The notes: generated from the letters alone by a model not told the origin. Shown: positions 37,050 through 53,329, counted from the stretch's first letter. The stretch: 64,000 bases of DNA from Mantis religiosa (GCA_030765055.1 CM060947.1:105446966-105510965), one strand, 5' to 3'. Translations and numbers: made by a program.

Positions 37050-37450
37050 GGATATGAGAGCTTACCTCCCGATGTGAGGTTGGAGAAACTAGAAGGATAC
37101 TACCACGTTCTGGTCCCACGTCCAACTCGCGGGAATTACTGGCGGCCGTATAATTAAAAGTGAGGAATTGTTGCGAATCTGCCCCCACTCTTCCCCCTCC
37201 ACTTCCCCGGGCCAGACGTCTCCCAGACTGTCCCCGGCTACCTGTGTACTCGCTGTACAGAGTGTAGTAGTGTCACGTGCACCAGGGGCACTGCCCCTTT
37301 ACTACACATTGTTTTTACTTAGAGGGCAGCCAACTTCCCCATCAATCGTCCTCTTTAGGTACAACATTTATTGTTACCTCCTAAGAGGCAGCCAGTGTTC
37401 GGTTTTCACTAGTACTGTACGTTTCGAGGCACGAGTTTGAGAGAAAGAAA
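37050..37450. other. GC-rich patch
   Basis: About 400 bp are clearly richer in G+C than the surroundings, with C-rich runs (CCCCCACTCTTCCCCCTCC) and several CpGs. A 90-codon plus-strand frame (37168-37440) is Ser/Pro-rich because of this composition and is not supported as a gene. It may be an old repeat or a CpG-bearing regulatory patch. I see no core promoter evidence. Confidence 0.45.
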
Positions 37451-38068
37451 GGAATATTCACGCGACTTTTGCTACCATTACGTATAATTTGCATTATTCA
37501 CGTAAAAACTAATCTTCTTAACCACTTTACACTTTACATTTCCTTCAAATGTCTTCAAATTGAGCAGTAAACGCCCGGTGACATAATATGGAAACAGCAT
37601 TCTAATGTTCAACGTGGTAAACAGCTTTTACGATAGAAAGCAAGAATAAAACAAAAAATATGTACATTCACATTCTCTCGATGTCAAGGTCAGCATATAT
37701 TGGTGTATTTCAAAATATTTTACACTAGCCCCTAAACCTGTATATACGCATCTATTACAAAGTGTACAATGAAATTGTTTACCTCGATTAACATTATGTA
37801 GAGAAACATTGGTTATAGAAGCGGTATAAAATTAAATGATGATGAATAGAGAAAGTTTAATTATTACTACTTTTCTTACTTTTATTACTTGAAAGCACCA
37901 TGCCCCGTTTCATATAGTAACATTACATGGATTTTACATATTTTCTACAATTTTATATACAGTTTCTCATTTTCTGTAGTCGTCCTAGTACATTATTTAT
38001 CTTTTATGTGCTTCTCACTATCTTAACAGTTATATAATAAAATATTTACATATATACAAAACTACTCT
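37451..38068. other. Anonymous DNA
   Basis: No gene recognised; AT-rich. Confidence 0.45.
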
Positions 38069-38519
38069 TACAGTTGATCGAAGTATATACTGTTTGTAAA
38101 GTGTGAAAACGCCTTCAAGTAATTTTTAAAATTATTTCTTCATAGCTAATTGGGCAACTTTGTCCACTTCTAGTTGCTGCCCTGAAGTTTGTACGCTGTC
38201 GATCCAATATTGAGCATTCCCATAAAAGATTTTGGACTGTTTGTTCAGTCCCACTGAATGGACATTCTGGAGATTCCGAAATCTTGAATCTGCAGAAGTA
38301 TGTTCTTACTGGTCCGTGTACTGTAACCATTGTTGAAAAGTTTTTCATCTTTGGAATCTTGATCCTTAGCCTGCCTTGCACTGATGGAAAGAAACCTTTG
38401 GTTAATGCTCCTTTTATTGAGTTTGTCCACATTTGTTGCCATCTTTCTATGCTCTTCTTCCTCTTGGCTTCTATTATTGAGCTCTTCGGCAGAAAGTTGG
38501 GTTGCACTTGAGTATACAA
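38069..38519 (-). pseudogene. C-terminal end of a LINE ORF2 (R1/Jockey-type)
   Basis: The minus frame from 38519 encodes WQQMWTNSIKGALTKGFFPS, then KIPKMKNFSTMVTVHGPVRTYF, RFKISESPECPF and TVQNLLWECS. This is the conserved C-terminal region downstream of the RT in R1/Jockey-type elements: a GHG..R.YF motif, then a CP...E.TxxHLLxEC cysteine/histidine-like block. A frameshift near 38120 leads to LKAFSHFTNSIYFDQL and a stop at 38071-38069, which matches where the family's ORF2 normally ends. Within the Cys/His block the usual second Cys and His are altered (CPFSGTEQTVQN), so it is decayed. The RT and endonuclease are absent. Confidence 0.78.
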
Positions 38520-38915
38520 TGTGTATCAATAATATGTGTATCGATTTAAAATAGTTTCCCATTAAATTGATCATGCATTTTTCACTTAAGGTTAAAAATC
38601 ATCTAAAGTTTCCTTAATTTTGAGCAAATTTAAATAACATTTGAAATATATTGATGACATTTTCTTAAAACCCATTGAAACAGTTTGAAATCTTATTTTT
38701 AGCACGTCAAGAATGTAGGAGGACGGACGGGATAATATATTTCTCTGCATTAAGGAACGCAACTACATACACTACTAAATTGTTTTTATAAATATTATAC
38801 ATTGAATTTTAATAGATAATTTAAAAGGTCAATACAGACTGTACATTAATAATCGAAGCATGTGTTTTCTGCGCTATTAATATAATTTTATTTCTGCTAC
38901 GCTGATATGGTCGTA
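38520..38915. other. Anonymous DNA
   Basis: No gene recognised. Confidence 0.45.
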
Positions 38916-39157
38916 GGCCGCGCCGTGGCTCGGTGGTTAGACCGCTTGGCTCTCACCAAGGCGGCCCGAGTTCGATCCCAGGCGACCGCAAAGTGAGATT
39001 TGTGATGGACAACACGGTGCTGGGGCGGATTTTCTCCGGGACCTGTGGTTTCTCCCGCCATCTCATTCCACCGGTGCTCCATCTTCATCTCATGGTCATC
39101 AGTATCACCGCCTGCGGTGCCGTATGTAGTAAAAGCGGGCGTTAAACACTACACATT
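38916..39157 (+). repeat. SINE-A, full-length copy
   Basis: A tRNA-like head with A-box TGGCTCGGTGGTTAG (38926) and B-box GAGTTCGATCCC (38968) is followed by a body with GTGATGGACAACACGGTGCT, CCACCGGTGCTCCATCTTC and a 3' end AAGCGGGCGTTAAACACTAC. The same sequence occurs reversed at 44482-44708 and 61121-61365. Pol III would transcribe it from the internal boxes. I did not find a convincing target-site duplication for this copy. Confidence 0.92.
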
Positions 39158-39159
39158 TC

Positions 39160-40204
39160 ATTTCTACACATTGCTCGAAATGTTCCATTTTTAGGGGCTG
39201 CATTTCTGCTGAGTATCTATTACCATGGCTTTTTTGTGACACATATGTGGATGTGAATCAGCTGGTTTATATGGAAATGTTTTATTTTTAGGTGATCCGC
39301 TGCTGGCACTGATGCTATGTACAAGACACTGCATAAAATTTGTCCACGAATTTATTCAAATTTGTTTGAAATCTGTAGTGCCTCCTATGCTTTTCCAATT
39401 TTTGGTCAACCTACTGCAGCCACGGTATTTAAACCAAATAGTTCGCATGAATTTTTCCTTGTTATATTTGGTTAAAATGCTTTAAGATTAAGAGTAATTA
39501 CGATAGAATTCCTAAGAAAATTGGAACTGAACATTTCCTGACCGCAGTTAAAATCTTTGGAACCGTTCTGGCTACTACAAATGGTTCAATGAAATATACA
39601 CAGAGCTGTATATTTTTATTTTTGGTTAATTTTACTATCATTAAAAGCGGTTTCCTAATGAAACCCAAAGAAATGGCCGAAATGTATTGAACATGCTTTT
39701 AAACTTCTATTCTAAATATTTATATATTACTTTCGTGGATGTTAGGCTTACCCAATGAGGTGCTAGGGACAATTCCTTGTGATTCTATGGCCTCCTGCGG
39801 TTCCTTCACTTCATCCAGTCCTCATGGGAGTGGCTGCCGCAATAGATATGTGTTGAGGTTGCATTTCGTCTGTTTTATTTAATTACAATGTTATGCTGTT
39901 AATGTACATTCGTTTGAATGATTTTGCAACATACTGCAAGAGTGAAACCAACTCTTTAATATTTATAAAACAATATATTTTATCATTTATTGTGTATTTT
40001 TTGTTACCAATCATACGTGTCGTAGTTTTAGTGATAAACTAATGTGTTAAACCATCAGTGTAATTTACCTGATTACAGCGGTTCTTGAAGCATCAGCGTA
40101 AAACCCTCAAATTACCTGTTTATCCGTTTAACCCTTTAATTGGCAAATTATTTTGCTTATGCCACTATTGCTGTAAGTCCTAAACTGGTTCTCATACCGC
40201 TTTC
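39160..40204. other. Anonymous DNA
   Basis: No gene recognised. A slightly GC-richer patch at 39,740-39,850 holds no known motif. Confidence 0.45.
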
Positions 40205-40395
40205 TGCGGTGCCCCAACGCAATTGATTCGAATAGCCATGGCGATATATTATGGGCTAGACACCCATTCAAAGCTAAACGTTGTGGATTCGAATCTCGGC
40301 AACTGCAGTCAAAGGTGCCTGTGGGAAAGGACGGGGAGGGCCCAAGTAAAATAATCGATATGATGGCACGCTTGGATATTGACGGGGTATCAATT
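40205..40395 (+). repeat. Solitary tRNA-derived SINE-like repeat
   Basis: TAGCCATGGCGATATATTA (A-box-like) is followed by GTGGATTCGAATCTCGG (B-box). The downstream body is GC-rich (GGAAAGGACGGGGAGGGCCC). No second copy exists in the window. The TAGCCATGG start resembles T1, but the rest differs. Confidence 0.5.
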
Positions 40396-40694
40396 GCTGT
40401 TTCTTGGATTTAGTCTTTTTATACTAATATACTAAAACGTAATTGTAAAATTAATAGAATGTTTACAATTGCAAAGGCTCAAAATGTTGCTTGTATAACT
40501 GACAAAGGCCAGTACAATATTATAACAAAATAACCGCACTAAAATATTTTTAAGTTGAATACAACGTAATGTTGCCCCAGAGCAACACCCCCCATTAAAA
40601 GGTTAAGTTAGACATTACTGAACACTGTTTTGTTTATAGCTAGCCTCAATTTGTAGTGTGTTTTGTAAATAAACTGACATCACAACTAAGGTAA

Positions 40695-40825
40695 AGAGGG
40701 ACCAGTTTCCATCGAGCGATTAATTCCACGTGGTAAACATATTCTGATGTCCCTGATAGGTTAACGTAAGATGTAGTTCTATTCCAACTGGTCGAAAGCG
40801 CGTCAGTATTGATTCCTCTAGGTGG
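40695..40825 (-). repeat. Dispersed repeat family D, copy 4 (reversed)
   Basis: The minus strand reads CTAGAGGAATCAATACTGA, CCTATCAGGGACATCAGAAT, TACCACGTGGAATTAATCGC and GAAACTGGT, the same block order as copies 1-3. It is the only copy in reverse orientation. Confidence 0.7.
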
Positions 40826-40829
40826 ATGG

Positions 40830-42923
40830 ATCTCAAAGTGATCTTATTTGTCGAGCTCGTATAATACAGTATGAGGATTCTTCGTTGAATCATTTTCTTT
40901 TACATTTAAAAGCTTCAAGGATTTATTCCTCTCAGCAATAAGGTGTCGGATAGTCTGCACATTTAAACTAGAGGACCGAATTAAATTCTGCATAACACAT
41001 GCCTCTCATCCTACTTTAAAGAGTCCCTCATGTCAGGATAGAGCACATGACTCTATACATATTCTTTTCTTTTAAGGAACTTTTGATACTTATGTCACAA
41101 TCGTTAAGAAATTTGTTTAGTATTTTAATCAGATTGCTAGTTTGAAAAGAATAAACTGATGAAGTACAAATGCAAGAGGTGACAATATGAAGTTTCTGTT
41201 GAGATTTTAGAACATTAGTTGATACTAAAGATTCTAATTTTTAAGAATTATTCTAATTAACCACGTTTCATATCAGCAAGGTCACATATGCAGCATTTGA
41301 TGGAATTACTTGGAACGATGGGTTCAATGTCACTTTTTATCTCAATTAAATTTGTATCAACCAAATTTACATTTCGGATGTGAACTTCTGTGTATTTTGC
41401 TAAGGTGACTATAATCCTATATCGTCCAATTATTTCGCAGTCCGTCTTAACTGTGGAGCTCTTTCTTTCCTTCTCTCTTGCTTGATTTCTTTCTTTTTTC
41501 CTTTCTTACTTCTTTCGTTCTTTCTTTTTCAGTCCCTTCCTGTTTTGCTAAATAAAGGGAACACGATCGATGACGGCATTATATAGCAATGTGGTAAAGG
41601 GCACCTTTGCATGACGACTCTTGAAAAAGCATTTAATTTAACACTGCTTTGGGGTGTCTCGATTTTTGTAAAAACCATTATGTATTATATTTCTGGTTTT
41701 GAAAGTGTTTCTTCGCACCTTAATGTCTTGTTTAAAGATTGTGACCAATGTTAATACGGCTTTTGTAACATTCAGAAAGGACAATGAAAGTTTTTTTATA
41801 CTGTGTAACCTCATTTAATATTTCTCTGATTGACTGTCACTGGTAGGTGGTAAGGCCATGGTGATATTTGTTAAATTCAAAGCTCGTTGAATTTCCGGTC
41901 ATATGACAGAGCAAGCAGTGAATGGCTACCAGCTAGTATGCTATTTATGTGTCCACATTTAAAATACTTGCGTTTTATAAGTGTGCTGGTGCTCTACCAG
42001 TATTTCACGTTTTTGTTTCAATCTTTACAAACATTTTAGTAACTGTATCTCATCTCTCTTTTAAATCTCTAATAATCACATGATTCACTCCAGGAGCTGA
42101 TATTGCATTGGGTTGAGAAGCTGAGACTGCTTTTCCTTTAGAAATTTCGTTAGTGAATCTGCTGTATATTTTAGCCCATTTTGGGTATTTTCGTGGAAAT
42201 TCGATCCTTTCACTCGAGTTTTTTGGAGAATACAAACCTCAGCTTGAATGAACACACTACACATTCTACACTTTCAGTATCTATTCAGTGCAGCTTTTAC
42301 ATTACCATACTCTGATTACAGTTACATGTTAAACATCGTGCAGTTCCTTGAGGATTCTGAGTCTTTTTAAAACACACCAGGCAATAGGTAAGGGCACTGA
42401 AATGAATTCCTACGGATTAACAGATCTTCGCGATGCTACCGTAAATCAGTTCATAATTCTGAACTCTTACAAATTACTGGACACGTTTTTGCAGTTTTGT
42501 GTTAACTTTTAAGTTAATAATAAATTATATTTTAAATTAAGAAGAATGAAATAATGTTAATTGTTTCATTTTAACACATAATATTTAAAATTTAATAACT
42601 ACGTACCAAATGATGGTATTGAGTAATCACTGCAACACAGTTTTATTTTAAGTGAATTTATTTGTATTTTGGTTGTCATTAATCCACAGGATTGGCTCCT
42701 GACTTTTATATTTATTTTGCGTTTCTTTGCACGTTTTATTAGGAAACTATAGTAATACTAAGTTGATGGCAACTGTATGCTTAACCATTGTTTTAAATAT
42801 AGAGGCTTGATATATATAAAAATGCCATGCTGTGAGATTGTTTTATTAGTCTAACATATCAACTGCTTCAACAAAAGCAGAAGACGACTTTTCCTGATAA
42901 ATCTTTCCCTCATCCCAGAGCCT
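40830..42923. other. Anonymous DNA
   Basis: No gene recognised. A short TTTCTTTC-rich tract lies at 41,460-41,530. Minus frame 42050-42235 has no domain. Confidence 0.45.
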
Positions 42924-43232
42924 TTGAGACGTTCTTTTGATGTGGCAATATGGGTGCCTCATCGCATTACTAGAATTCTCACGAAAACCGTGCCTCAAGT
43001 CTTTGGCAATCAAGTAATCTGTAAGCAAGGGGACTTTGTTTGGCTTCCTAGATTCCGAGATTACCTTATGTGCAAAGTACCTATACTGAAGTCATCAGAA
43101 CCACTGAAAGACAGAATTCGAAGAGAAATTACTGCTAATGTAGTGGAACTATTGCAAGTTAAATTTGATAATTTGTACCTAAAAAGACCGACGACATGTC
43201 ACCCAAAGACAGAGACTATTTATAAGACATGA
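42924..43232 (+). pseudogene. DDE transposase C-terminal fragment (mariner-like)
   Basis: The 102-codon plus frame reads HRITRILTKTVPQVFGNQVI, then GDFVWLPR, then, after loss of the usual SPDLTPxDFFLWG, DYLMCKVPI, LKDRIRREI and ..LLQVKFDNLYLKRPTTC. This order corresponds to the end of mariner-type transposases: the FP.R.I.R.G...WPPRSPDLTP...YLK..VY segment, the ELKDRIRREI segment, and an N..RL..C tail. The catalytic third acidic residue region is deleted, so the frame stays open but the product would be inactive. It differs from the 20.7-kb remnant and is a separate lineage. The minus frame 42846-43028 is its shadow. Confidence 0.68.
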
Positions 43233-43234
43233 AT

Positions 43235-44268
<1,034 letters not shown>

Positions 44269-44481
44269 AATCATAGCTAAAAATGAAAGGTTGAGAAAGT
44301 ATTTAGTTGTTATTTTGCTTAGGATTTCAAAGTATGCCACAAGAATGTTTTCAAAGAAGTGAAACAGGAAACATCACTGTACTTGAAAAATATTTAATTA
44401 TTTTTATTTCCTGAAAAATAGCGCCAAATATTTTTACTGAAATTCCATTTGTTTAGACATGTGCATCACCAATGCATAGTG

Positions 44482-44708
44482 GAGTGTAGTGGTAGTAGTA
44501 GTGTGTAGTGTTTAACGCCCGCTTTTACTACATACGGCACCGCAGGCAATGACACTGATGATACATGAGATGAAGATGGAGCACCGGTGGAATGAGATGG
44601 CGGGGGAAACCGGAGATCCCGGAGAAAACCCGCTCCAGCGCCCTGTTGTTCACCACAAATCCCACTTTGCGGTCGCCTGGGATCGAACCCGGGCTGCCTT
44701 GGTGAAAG
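44482..44708 (-). repeat. SINE-A, 5'-truncated copy with 13-bp target-site duplication
   Basis: Reversed SINE-A body from TTTAACGCCCGCTTTTAC to GGGATCGAACCCGGGC, breaking off within the tRNA-like head before the A-box. CCAATGCATAGTG occurs at 44469-44481 and 44709-44721 and precisely brackets it. The 3' end carries extra (GTA)n-like sequence (GTGTAGTGGTAGTAGTAG), a simple tail. Loss of the A-box makes this copy transcriptionally incompetent. Confidence 0.95.
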
Positions 44709-44721
44709 CCAATGCATAGTG

Positions 44722-47337
44722 AATATTCAAAATCCTTTGAAACAAATACAGGGTTCTATAATTTTGTGCAATTCGTAAAGCTTACGGGACAGACAAAAAT
44801 TGCTGCGAGAAAACATTTGAACTCATTCAAACATCTACTATTCAAAATAACTTTTATTGTAGTATTTATGGTTTTTAAAATATTTAGTTTTACACCTTTA
44901 AGCTTTCTTTAGCTTTCTCGACTTGTCACGTGACATATATAGAGCATCTTAAGCGTTTATTGTTTTTCTCGCGTGGGTTCATTAGCTGATTCAGGGTACG
45001 CGAAAGAGATTATTTTGTTTTTCATGTTCTCAATGAAGTTAAGCTCATTTTGATTAATTAGGGATTAGTTCTAGTGAACAATGTAACCTAAGTAGGGCAA
45101 CACCAACAGAACACTCGTTTTTTATATAAACACCATAGAATGTTACAAGAGATAATATAAAATTGTAATGGGAAACTACGGGCTTGCGTATGGATGGAGA
45201 GCGAATGGTCCGACATATATTGAGCAGAAGCGTAATATAACCTAAGCTGTAATTGAAAAGGTGTTACAGACATATAATGAAGTTGAATTTTTGTATCGAT
45301 AAATAATTTGTGTAAATGTAGGAGTTCCTAGTGATAACGTATTGATGCAGATAGTTAAATACTATTAACTAACTAAATTAAATTAAATACTATTAACTAA
45401 CTAATTAATGAATAGCTGATTAATTTGATGATTAAAATGGAGACGAACCTGAAACCTAGTAAAGAAGAAATTTAATGAAAATAGCAAAATAGTTGTTTTT
45501 AGTAAAGAATTCAACCAGTTAAAATAATGAAAAAGGCGGAAATGTTAATAATAATTTCGTATATTTAACTTCTAAAACGTGAATTTATGAATTTTGGCAT
45601 TGAAATATTCTTGGAAAGCAAGCACTGATTTATAAAAGCTAATGTTTTTCAAAGATTGCACACGATAAGTTGAAGTGGTGGAAAGTAATGAACTCTTTAT
45701 AAATATAGAGCTCATCTTGAAAAGCGGTTTTGTCCCTGTCACGTATAATGTGAAGGTTTCTCTAAATGATAAACCATGTAAACAAATAAACTTATTTATT
45801 TACTTCTGTATGCACAGTGTTATCTCTTAGAATCAATGGCACTCTGCACCAGTCCAGAAAAGCTGCCCTGATGAAGTTTATATTTACAATTTTAAATAGC
45901 ATAGTAATTTAAGAATCTTCTGATAAACTATTAAGTAACAATTTTACTATAAATTAATGCATACTTAATATTGATACCTATTACTATGATTGTGAAATGG
46001 ATGTTAATATTCTACTATTTCTCCAGATAGAATATGGCTTTTAAAAGATTGTACAGGGATAACGATATCCATATGAACGGAGGACCGAAGACGAGTAGGT
46101 GAGTAAACGGGGTTTAAGAACCCGTCGAGGTCTGAAATATTTGGGCCCACGAGAAGAGAAGCAAAGTTGCGATGTGAAATGCATAAGATGGTTTTTAAAT
46201 AAAATAGTTTACAAAATCCTATTTTTAACCAAAAAGGTGTCTGTTATTATTACATTTAATGTTTTCAGAATTTTTTTTACTGAATTATAGCTTTTACACG
46301 CTTTGATTGTCTTTAGCTAAAGGGCAATTTAAGTATACAATTAAAAGCTAAAGAATATTTTCTGAAATTTATCTAAAGTTGCACTAGTGTGAATTTACTT
46401 TAAATGCTCATGATATAGTCTATTCTGTCTCTTGCTTAAAAAGTCAAGCTTTAATGTGGCGTATGAATAAACATTTCAGTAAAGTACGAGTACGCTTTCA
46501 CTATATGATGCTTTTCAAAGTATAACATTCTAACTTTTAATAAACTTAGATTTAAATACCAGGTCATAATTCACAGTGATAAATATATAGTTGAAAACAT
46601 TTGAAGTATTGGTAGGCATATCTACTATATGCGTGCAGTATGAAGAGCGATCGGGTTTCAAGTCCTCATTCGGTAAGTTTTGTTTAGCTCCGTAAACATG
46701 ATGACAACTTTGAAATTTGAAATGCGCTATACACTGACATCTAGTGTCTAATGCGCTAAGCTGTATCATGTTCGCCATATTTCGTTTTGATCAATTTCGA
46801 GGTTACTTAGCTAACCAGTTTACAACAATCGTATGTTAGAATTAGAATTTTAGTTCGTCTTTGGCAACATATACATGTTATGAGACACGTGAAAATGTAT
46901 ATATACAGTATATACATAAAGTCAAATTGATTACATACAATATACACAGTAAGCTGCTTTTCTATAGTTTCATGTGGTATTTGCATAGACTAATTTACCA
47001 CAAGAAATATCATAACATGAATATTACAGGTTTGTGAATGTACTATGCTCCCAGTGCTCATTTACGTGGTTATAGTTCTAAAAATTCATTAACCGTATAA
47101 AAACAGCGTGCATGCAAAAATTTCTTAACCTTATTCTTAAAGTGTTTTAATGAATGAATTTGGAGGTTTATTATGTAACATTATCCCTTTGTAGCTAAAG
47201 CTTCCTTCATAAAGGCTCGTTTGGTGCGCTCGAATTGCCAGTTTATCCTTGTTACGAGTATGGTGGTTATGTACATCAGCATTTACTTGAAAATGATTTA
47301 TGTTTGTATGAACATTTGTGGATGTTATAACTCTCGA
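44722..47337. other. Anonymous DNA
   Basis: No gene recognised. A local repetition of CTATTAACTAACTAA lies at 45,362-45,405. Frames are all below about 85 codons without known domains. Confidence 0.45.
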
Positions 47338-47520
47338 AAGGGCACACATTATTATTCGTCTACCTCCGTATAACTGTGATCTGAGTGCAATTCAGCCGGC
47401 GTGGGCAAAACCAAGGAATGTTTTCAGAGGATGCAACGTTACTTGTGATAACTTCGCTTATCTTACACGCTATTTTGTTGAACTGTGTTTTTCAAGGTTG
47501 ACCACACTGCAGAAACAAAG
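47338..47520 (+). pseudogene. DDE transposase fragment around the third acidic residue
   Basis: The plus frame (start 47318) reads HIIIRLPPYNCDLSAIQPAWAKPRN.. and ..VTCDNFAYL, corresponding to the H..LRLPPYHC(D/E)LNxIExxWAxVK block that carries the third acidic residue in a Tc1/mariner-superfamily transposase. Here the acidic residue position reads Q (AIQPAW), so activity is lost. The same motif type occurs at 30.7 kb on the other strand, but the flanking residues differ, so these are separate insertions or lineages. No N-terminal part or TIRs were found. Confidence 0.7.
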
Positions 47521-47524
47521 GAGC

Positions 47525-48548
47525 GTTAACTCTCGCTTCTTCCCCTCTGCCCACACCACACCGTAAATCCAGCGCTCAACTTATCTTGCGCATACTGTAC
47601 TGTACTGTCTCCTATTTTTAAAAAATCATCCTCACTTGAAAATGAGGGAAATTTCAACCGGAAAATTAAAGAAATGCATTTAAATGACTTAGCTGCCACA
47701 CGTTCCTTCCAAATTCCAGGTGCACAAGGCGTCAAGTTAATTTATTTATGGTAAGAATATGTAAATATATTTTAGATTGTTTTAAATAGTAAAGGTGCCC
47801 TTTTAGAAGAGAGTAAAAGTCTTATTCTTTCTCTTCGCAGTATAGCATGTTTAAAAAGTTAGATTTATTCATACTTTCAAGATCCTTATATGGAAATCGC
47901 ACTATTTGGGCACTTTTGATTATATATTTCATATTATTCTATAAGTACTGCAAAAATAAAAATATTACAGCTTTCAAAAACTCTTCTAAACTATTTTAAT
48001 CGTATTTTAATCTAAAACTTTTAAACTTAAGTTTACTTTTCACTCGTTGTGCCCCATTTGTTAAACCTACTCAACTTGGATGACTTAGATGTTTATTCTG
48101 AGTGGAAATAGATGCTTCGTTAGTTTCAACTTCATACTTTCTAAAGATAACACTGTATTCCTGATGCCTGCTCTTCTTACGGGACTTTATTTAACATTTT
48201 GCATATAAACCAGCGAATAACATACAGTACATCATACATATACCTATACATATATCTTATTATAATTGATAGACTTATTTAAAACTGCATTATAGCTAAA
48301 TCTGTACCAATGTTATAAATAGATCATAGATTATATACCTAAGTATATGTGCGTGTTTATCTCGAAAAAGTCAACCGATTTTTAATAAATACTTCATGTT
48401 GAAAAGTTCCCTCTTACTGGTGTACATGGAGCTATAAAACAAATCATAAATATTACTAAATGTCTAAAACTAATTTAAAAAAACCTCCGTTGAGAATGTC
48501 ATTGAGTAGGAAATAGTGTGTCTACTCCGCAGAGAATGTGTATACAAA
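47525..48548. other. Anonymous DNA
   Basis: No gene recognised; AT-rich. Confidence 0.45.
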
Positions 48549-48557
48549 CAAAAGCCG

Positions 48558-48790
48558 TTTTTGTTTGTTTGTAATTTACGTCCTCCAACGTTAAGTCATA
48601 TCGGACGATGAATGAAGTTGGTGAAATGATGCTCAAATGAGTCCGGGGTCCATGGAGCTTAGAGCTACCTGACATTCGTCTTTCAGGATACGGGAAAACC
48701 CCGGAAAACCCCTATCCAGGTAACTCACCGTGAACGAGATTCGAACTCGCGACCTCTTGAACGTCAGTCAGACATACTACCGAGGCGGGC
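48558..48790 (-). repeat. SINE-B, full-length copy with 9-bp target-site duplication
   Basis: On the minus strand: tRNA-like head GGCCCGCCTCGGTAGTATG, B-box GAGTTCGAATCTCG, then the family body and GTTGGAGGACGTAAATTAC with an (AAAC)n-like tail. CAAAAGCCG is present at 48549-48557 and 48791-48799, exactly at the two ends. This is the best preserved SINE-B here. Confidence 0.92.
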
Positions 48791-48799
48791 CAAAAGCCG

Positions 48800-49133
48800 G
48801 TTACATGTAATTCTGAAAATAGGTACATAGTCATAAAGCAACACTGAAGCAAACAAAAACATGTTAAAATGTGGCAGTTGATTCTGTTTATAAGAGGACG
48901 AATTCCACACAGTATTTATTTCTTTATTTGTAAATTATCGCATACAGGCAATGAAAGAATGCCTGAATCTCTGAATGACTATTATATTTTCTGGAGTTAT
49001 TCTAATAACCCTCATATAAGAAAGCTTTACTTTGTTTTCTTTGTACTTATGTTGTCAAATTCCTTAGAAGGGAATAAATATACAGAATTACTAATATTAG
49101 AAAACGCTAACCGTTATTTTATATTAACAATGG
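48800..49133. other. Anonymous DNA upstream of the ATT array
   Basis: An open frame (from 48869) runs through this stretch into the repeat. Only its first 80 or so codons are not repeat, and they show no domain. Confidence 0.4.
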
Positions 49134-49479
<346 letters not shown>

Positions 49480-49480
49480 G

Positions 49481-49834
49481 GGCGCCGGGGTAGCGCGGTG
49501 GTTTCGTTCGCGGCTCCCGTTCTAAGGGTCCCGAGTTCGATTCCCGGCTCTGGGGTTGGCGATTTTGGCGATTTTAAGTCGGCCCTATCCACGCCTTCAC
49601 CTCTGTCTAGCACACGTGAAGTATCCCCTATGCCCAACGTGGTTCGGAGTCCACGGTAAAAACTGTAGGTCCTCTCACCTCACCGCCATCTTCACTATCA
49701 CCCTATCATCGGAGGTAATGGACACCGCCCTCTGGGTGCCTCCACCTGAGAAATGGGTCCGGTCATCACTTGGTGGGGTGAGGTTACCCCGAAGGCCAAG
49801 GTTGCCATGTGGGGAGTGTTAGTAACTAACTAAC
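49481..49834 (+). repeat. SINE-C, long tRNA-derived SINE between two ATT arrays
   Basis: The head holds A-box TAGCGCGGTGG (49491) and B-box GAGTTCGATTCCCGG (49533). A GC-rich body of about 280 bp follows, ending in AGTAACTAACTAACTTA that runs straight into the second ATT array. It is more GC-rich than anything around it. The plus-strand frame 49556-49822 is not a known protein. It is the only copy in the window. Confidence 0.88.
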
Positions 49835-52214
<2,380 letters not shown>

Positions 52215-52480
52215 TACTAGCCATGTAGCCGAAATCGTTAAGTTGCGACTCGTATACGGGATATCTGCGGTTCAAATCCCACCAGAAACATCCTCTGACA
52301 GATATTTTTTCCCCTCAAGTTTTCGTCAGTCCTCATAACTGACAAATACTGCTGGTATACATAAACTTTTATACTGAAACCTTTCCTTCCCAATTTTCTC
52401 TCAAGTTTCTGATGCCATTTATCACCAGTTAACGGCACCTGTGATGCAGCATGCAGAGAGCGGACGTTAAATTTATTTTA
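52215..52480 (+). repeat. Solitary tRNA-derived SINE-like repeat
   Basis: TAGCCGAAATCGTTAAG (A-box-like, 52227) is followed by GCGGTTCAAATCCCACC (B-box, 52268) at tRNA spacing. A body follows that ends GAGCGGACGTTAAATTTATT, similar in style to the SINE-A and SINE-B 3' ends (xGCGxACGTTAAAxT). No other copy here. Confidence 0.6.
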
Positions 52481-53329
52481 AAGGAATATGAGGAAGATGT
52501 TAGGAAAGGACTTACTCTCTCAAGAAAGATGTGTTCACCCCGTTTAGAATTATGCAATGACAAATCACCGACTGGTATGCCTTTTGACAATCCTGAAGCC
52601 ACCACGGTCCAGCCTGTGCAATTTTGATCATTCCTCTAAACAAGTCGATTAACTATGGGGTCATAACTCCTATAGTATTTTCATGTCATGTATTTTCATG
52701 TCATTAAACTGAGATTGCAAGTTGATACAGAGGATTTATAGCAACAAATTTGCAGCGACTTCAGCCATAAAATGCCTTCAGATCAGCACGGATTTTCTCG
52801 CCAGCTTGAAGTTTCGAAATGGAACGCTTGATACTCTAACATGTGTACTTACCCCGACATGGTGTTCTTGTTAAGACGTTGCGGACGGATGTTACGCTTG
52901 CAGAATGAATAACAACAGCCTTCTCCGCAGTTTATAGCTGCCTTTTATTGATGAATCATGTGCCCTTCACCCCGCTACTCCCACTTAAGTAATACATGAT
53001 TCGATTAAGCTACGTTAAATATGACCAAATGGTACTCAACCACTTATATAGTTGCATTTTTAAAGTGCAGCGTATGTTTCAAATACAGAGATAAGATATG
53101 AATCTTGACTGATTCTTGTAGCATGTGACTATACATACAAAGTTGCACGGTTTGTTCTCGCAAAGTAATCCCTCTTCTTAGTGATTGGACGATAAGCGCT
53201 GCTGCTTTAATATATAGAATATTCAGTGAACGTTTTCTTAAAGCAGTTAGTAAAGTTTTGAGTCGTCATAAAGCTGCCAACTTGAATCAATAGCTTCACG
53301 AATTGATAATGTAATACCATGTTTAAATA
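52481..53329. other. Anonymous DNA
   Basis: No gene recognised. Confidence 0.45.
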
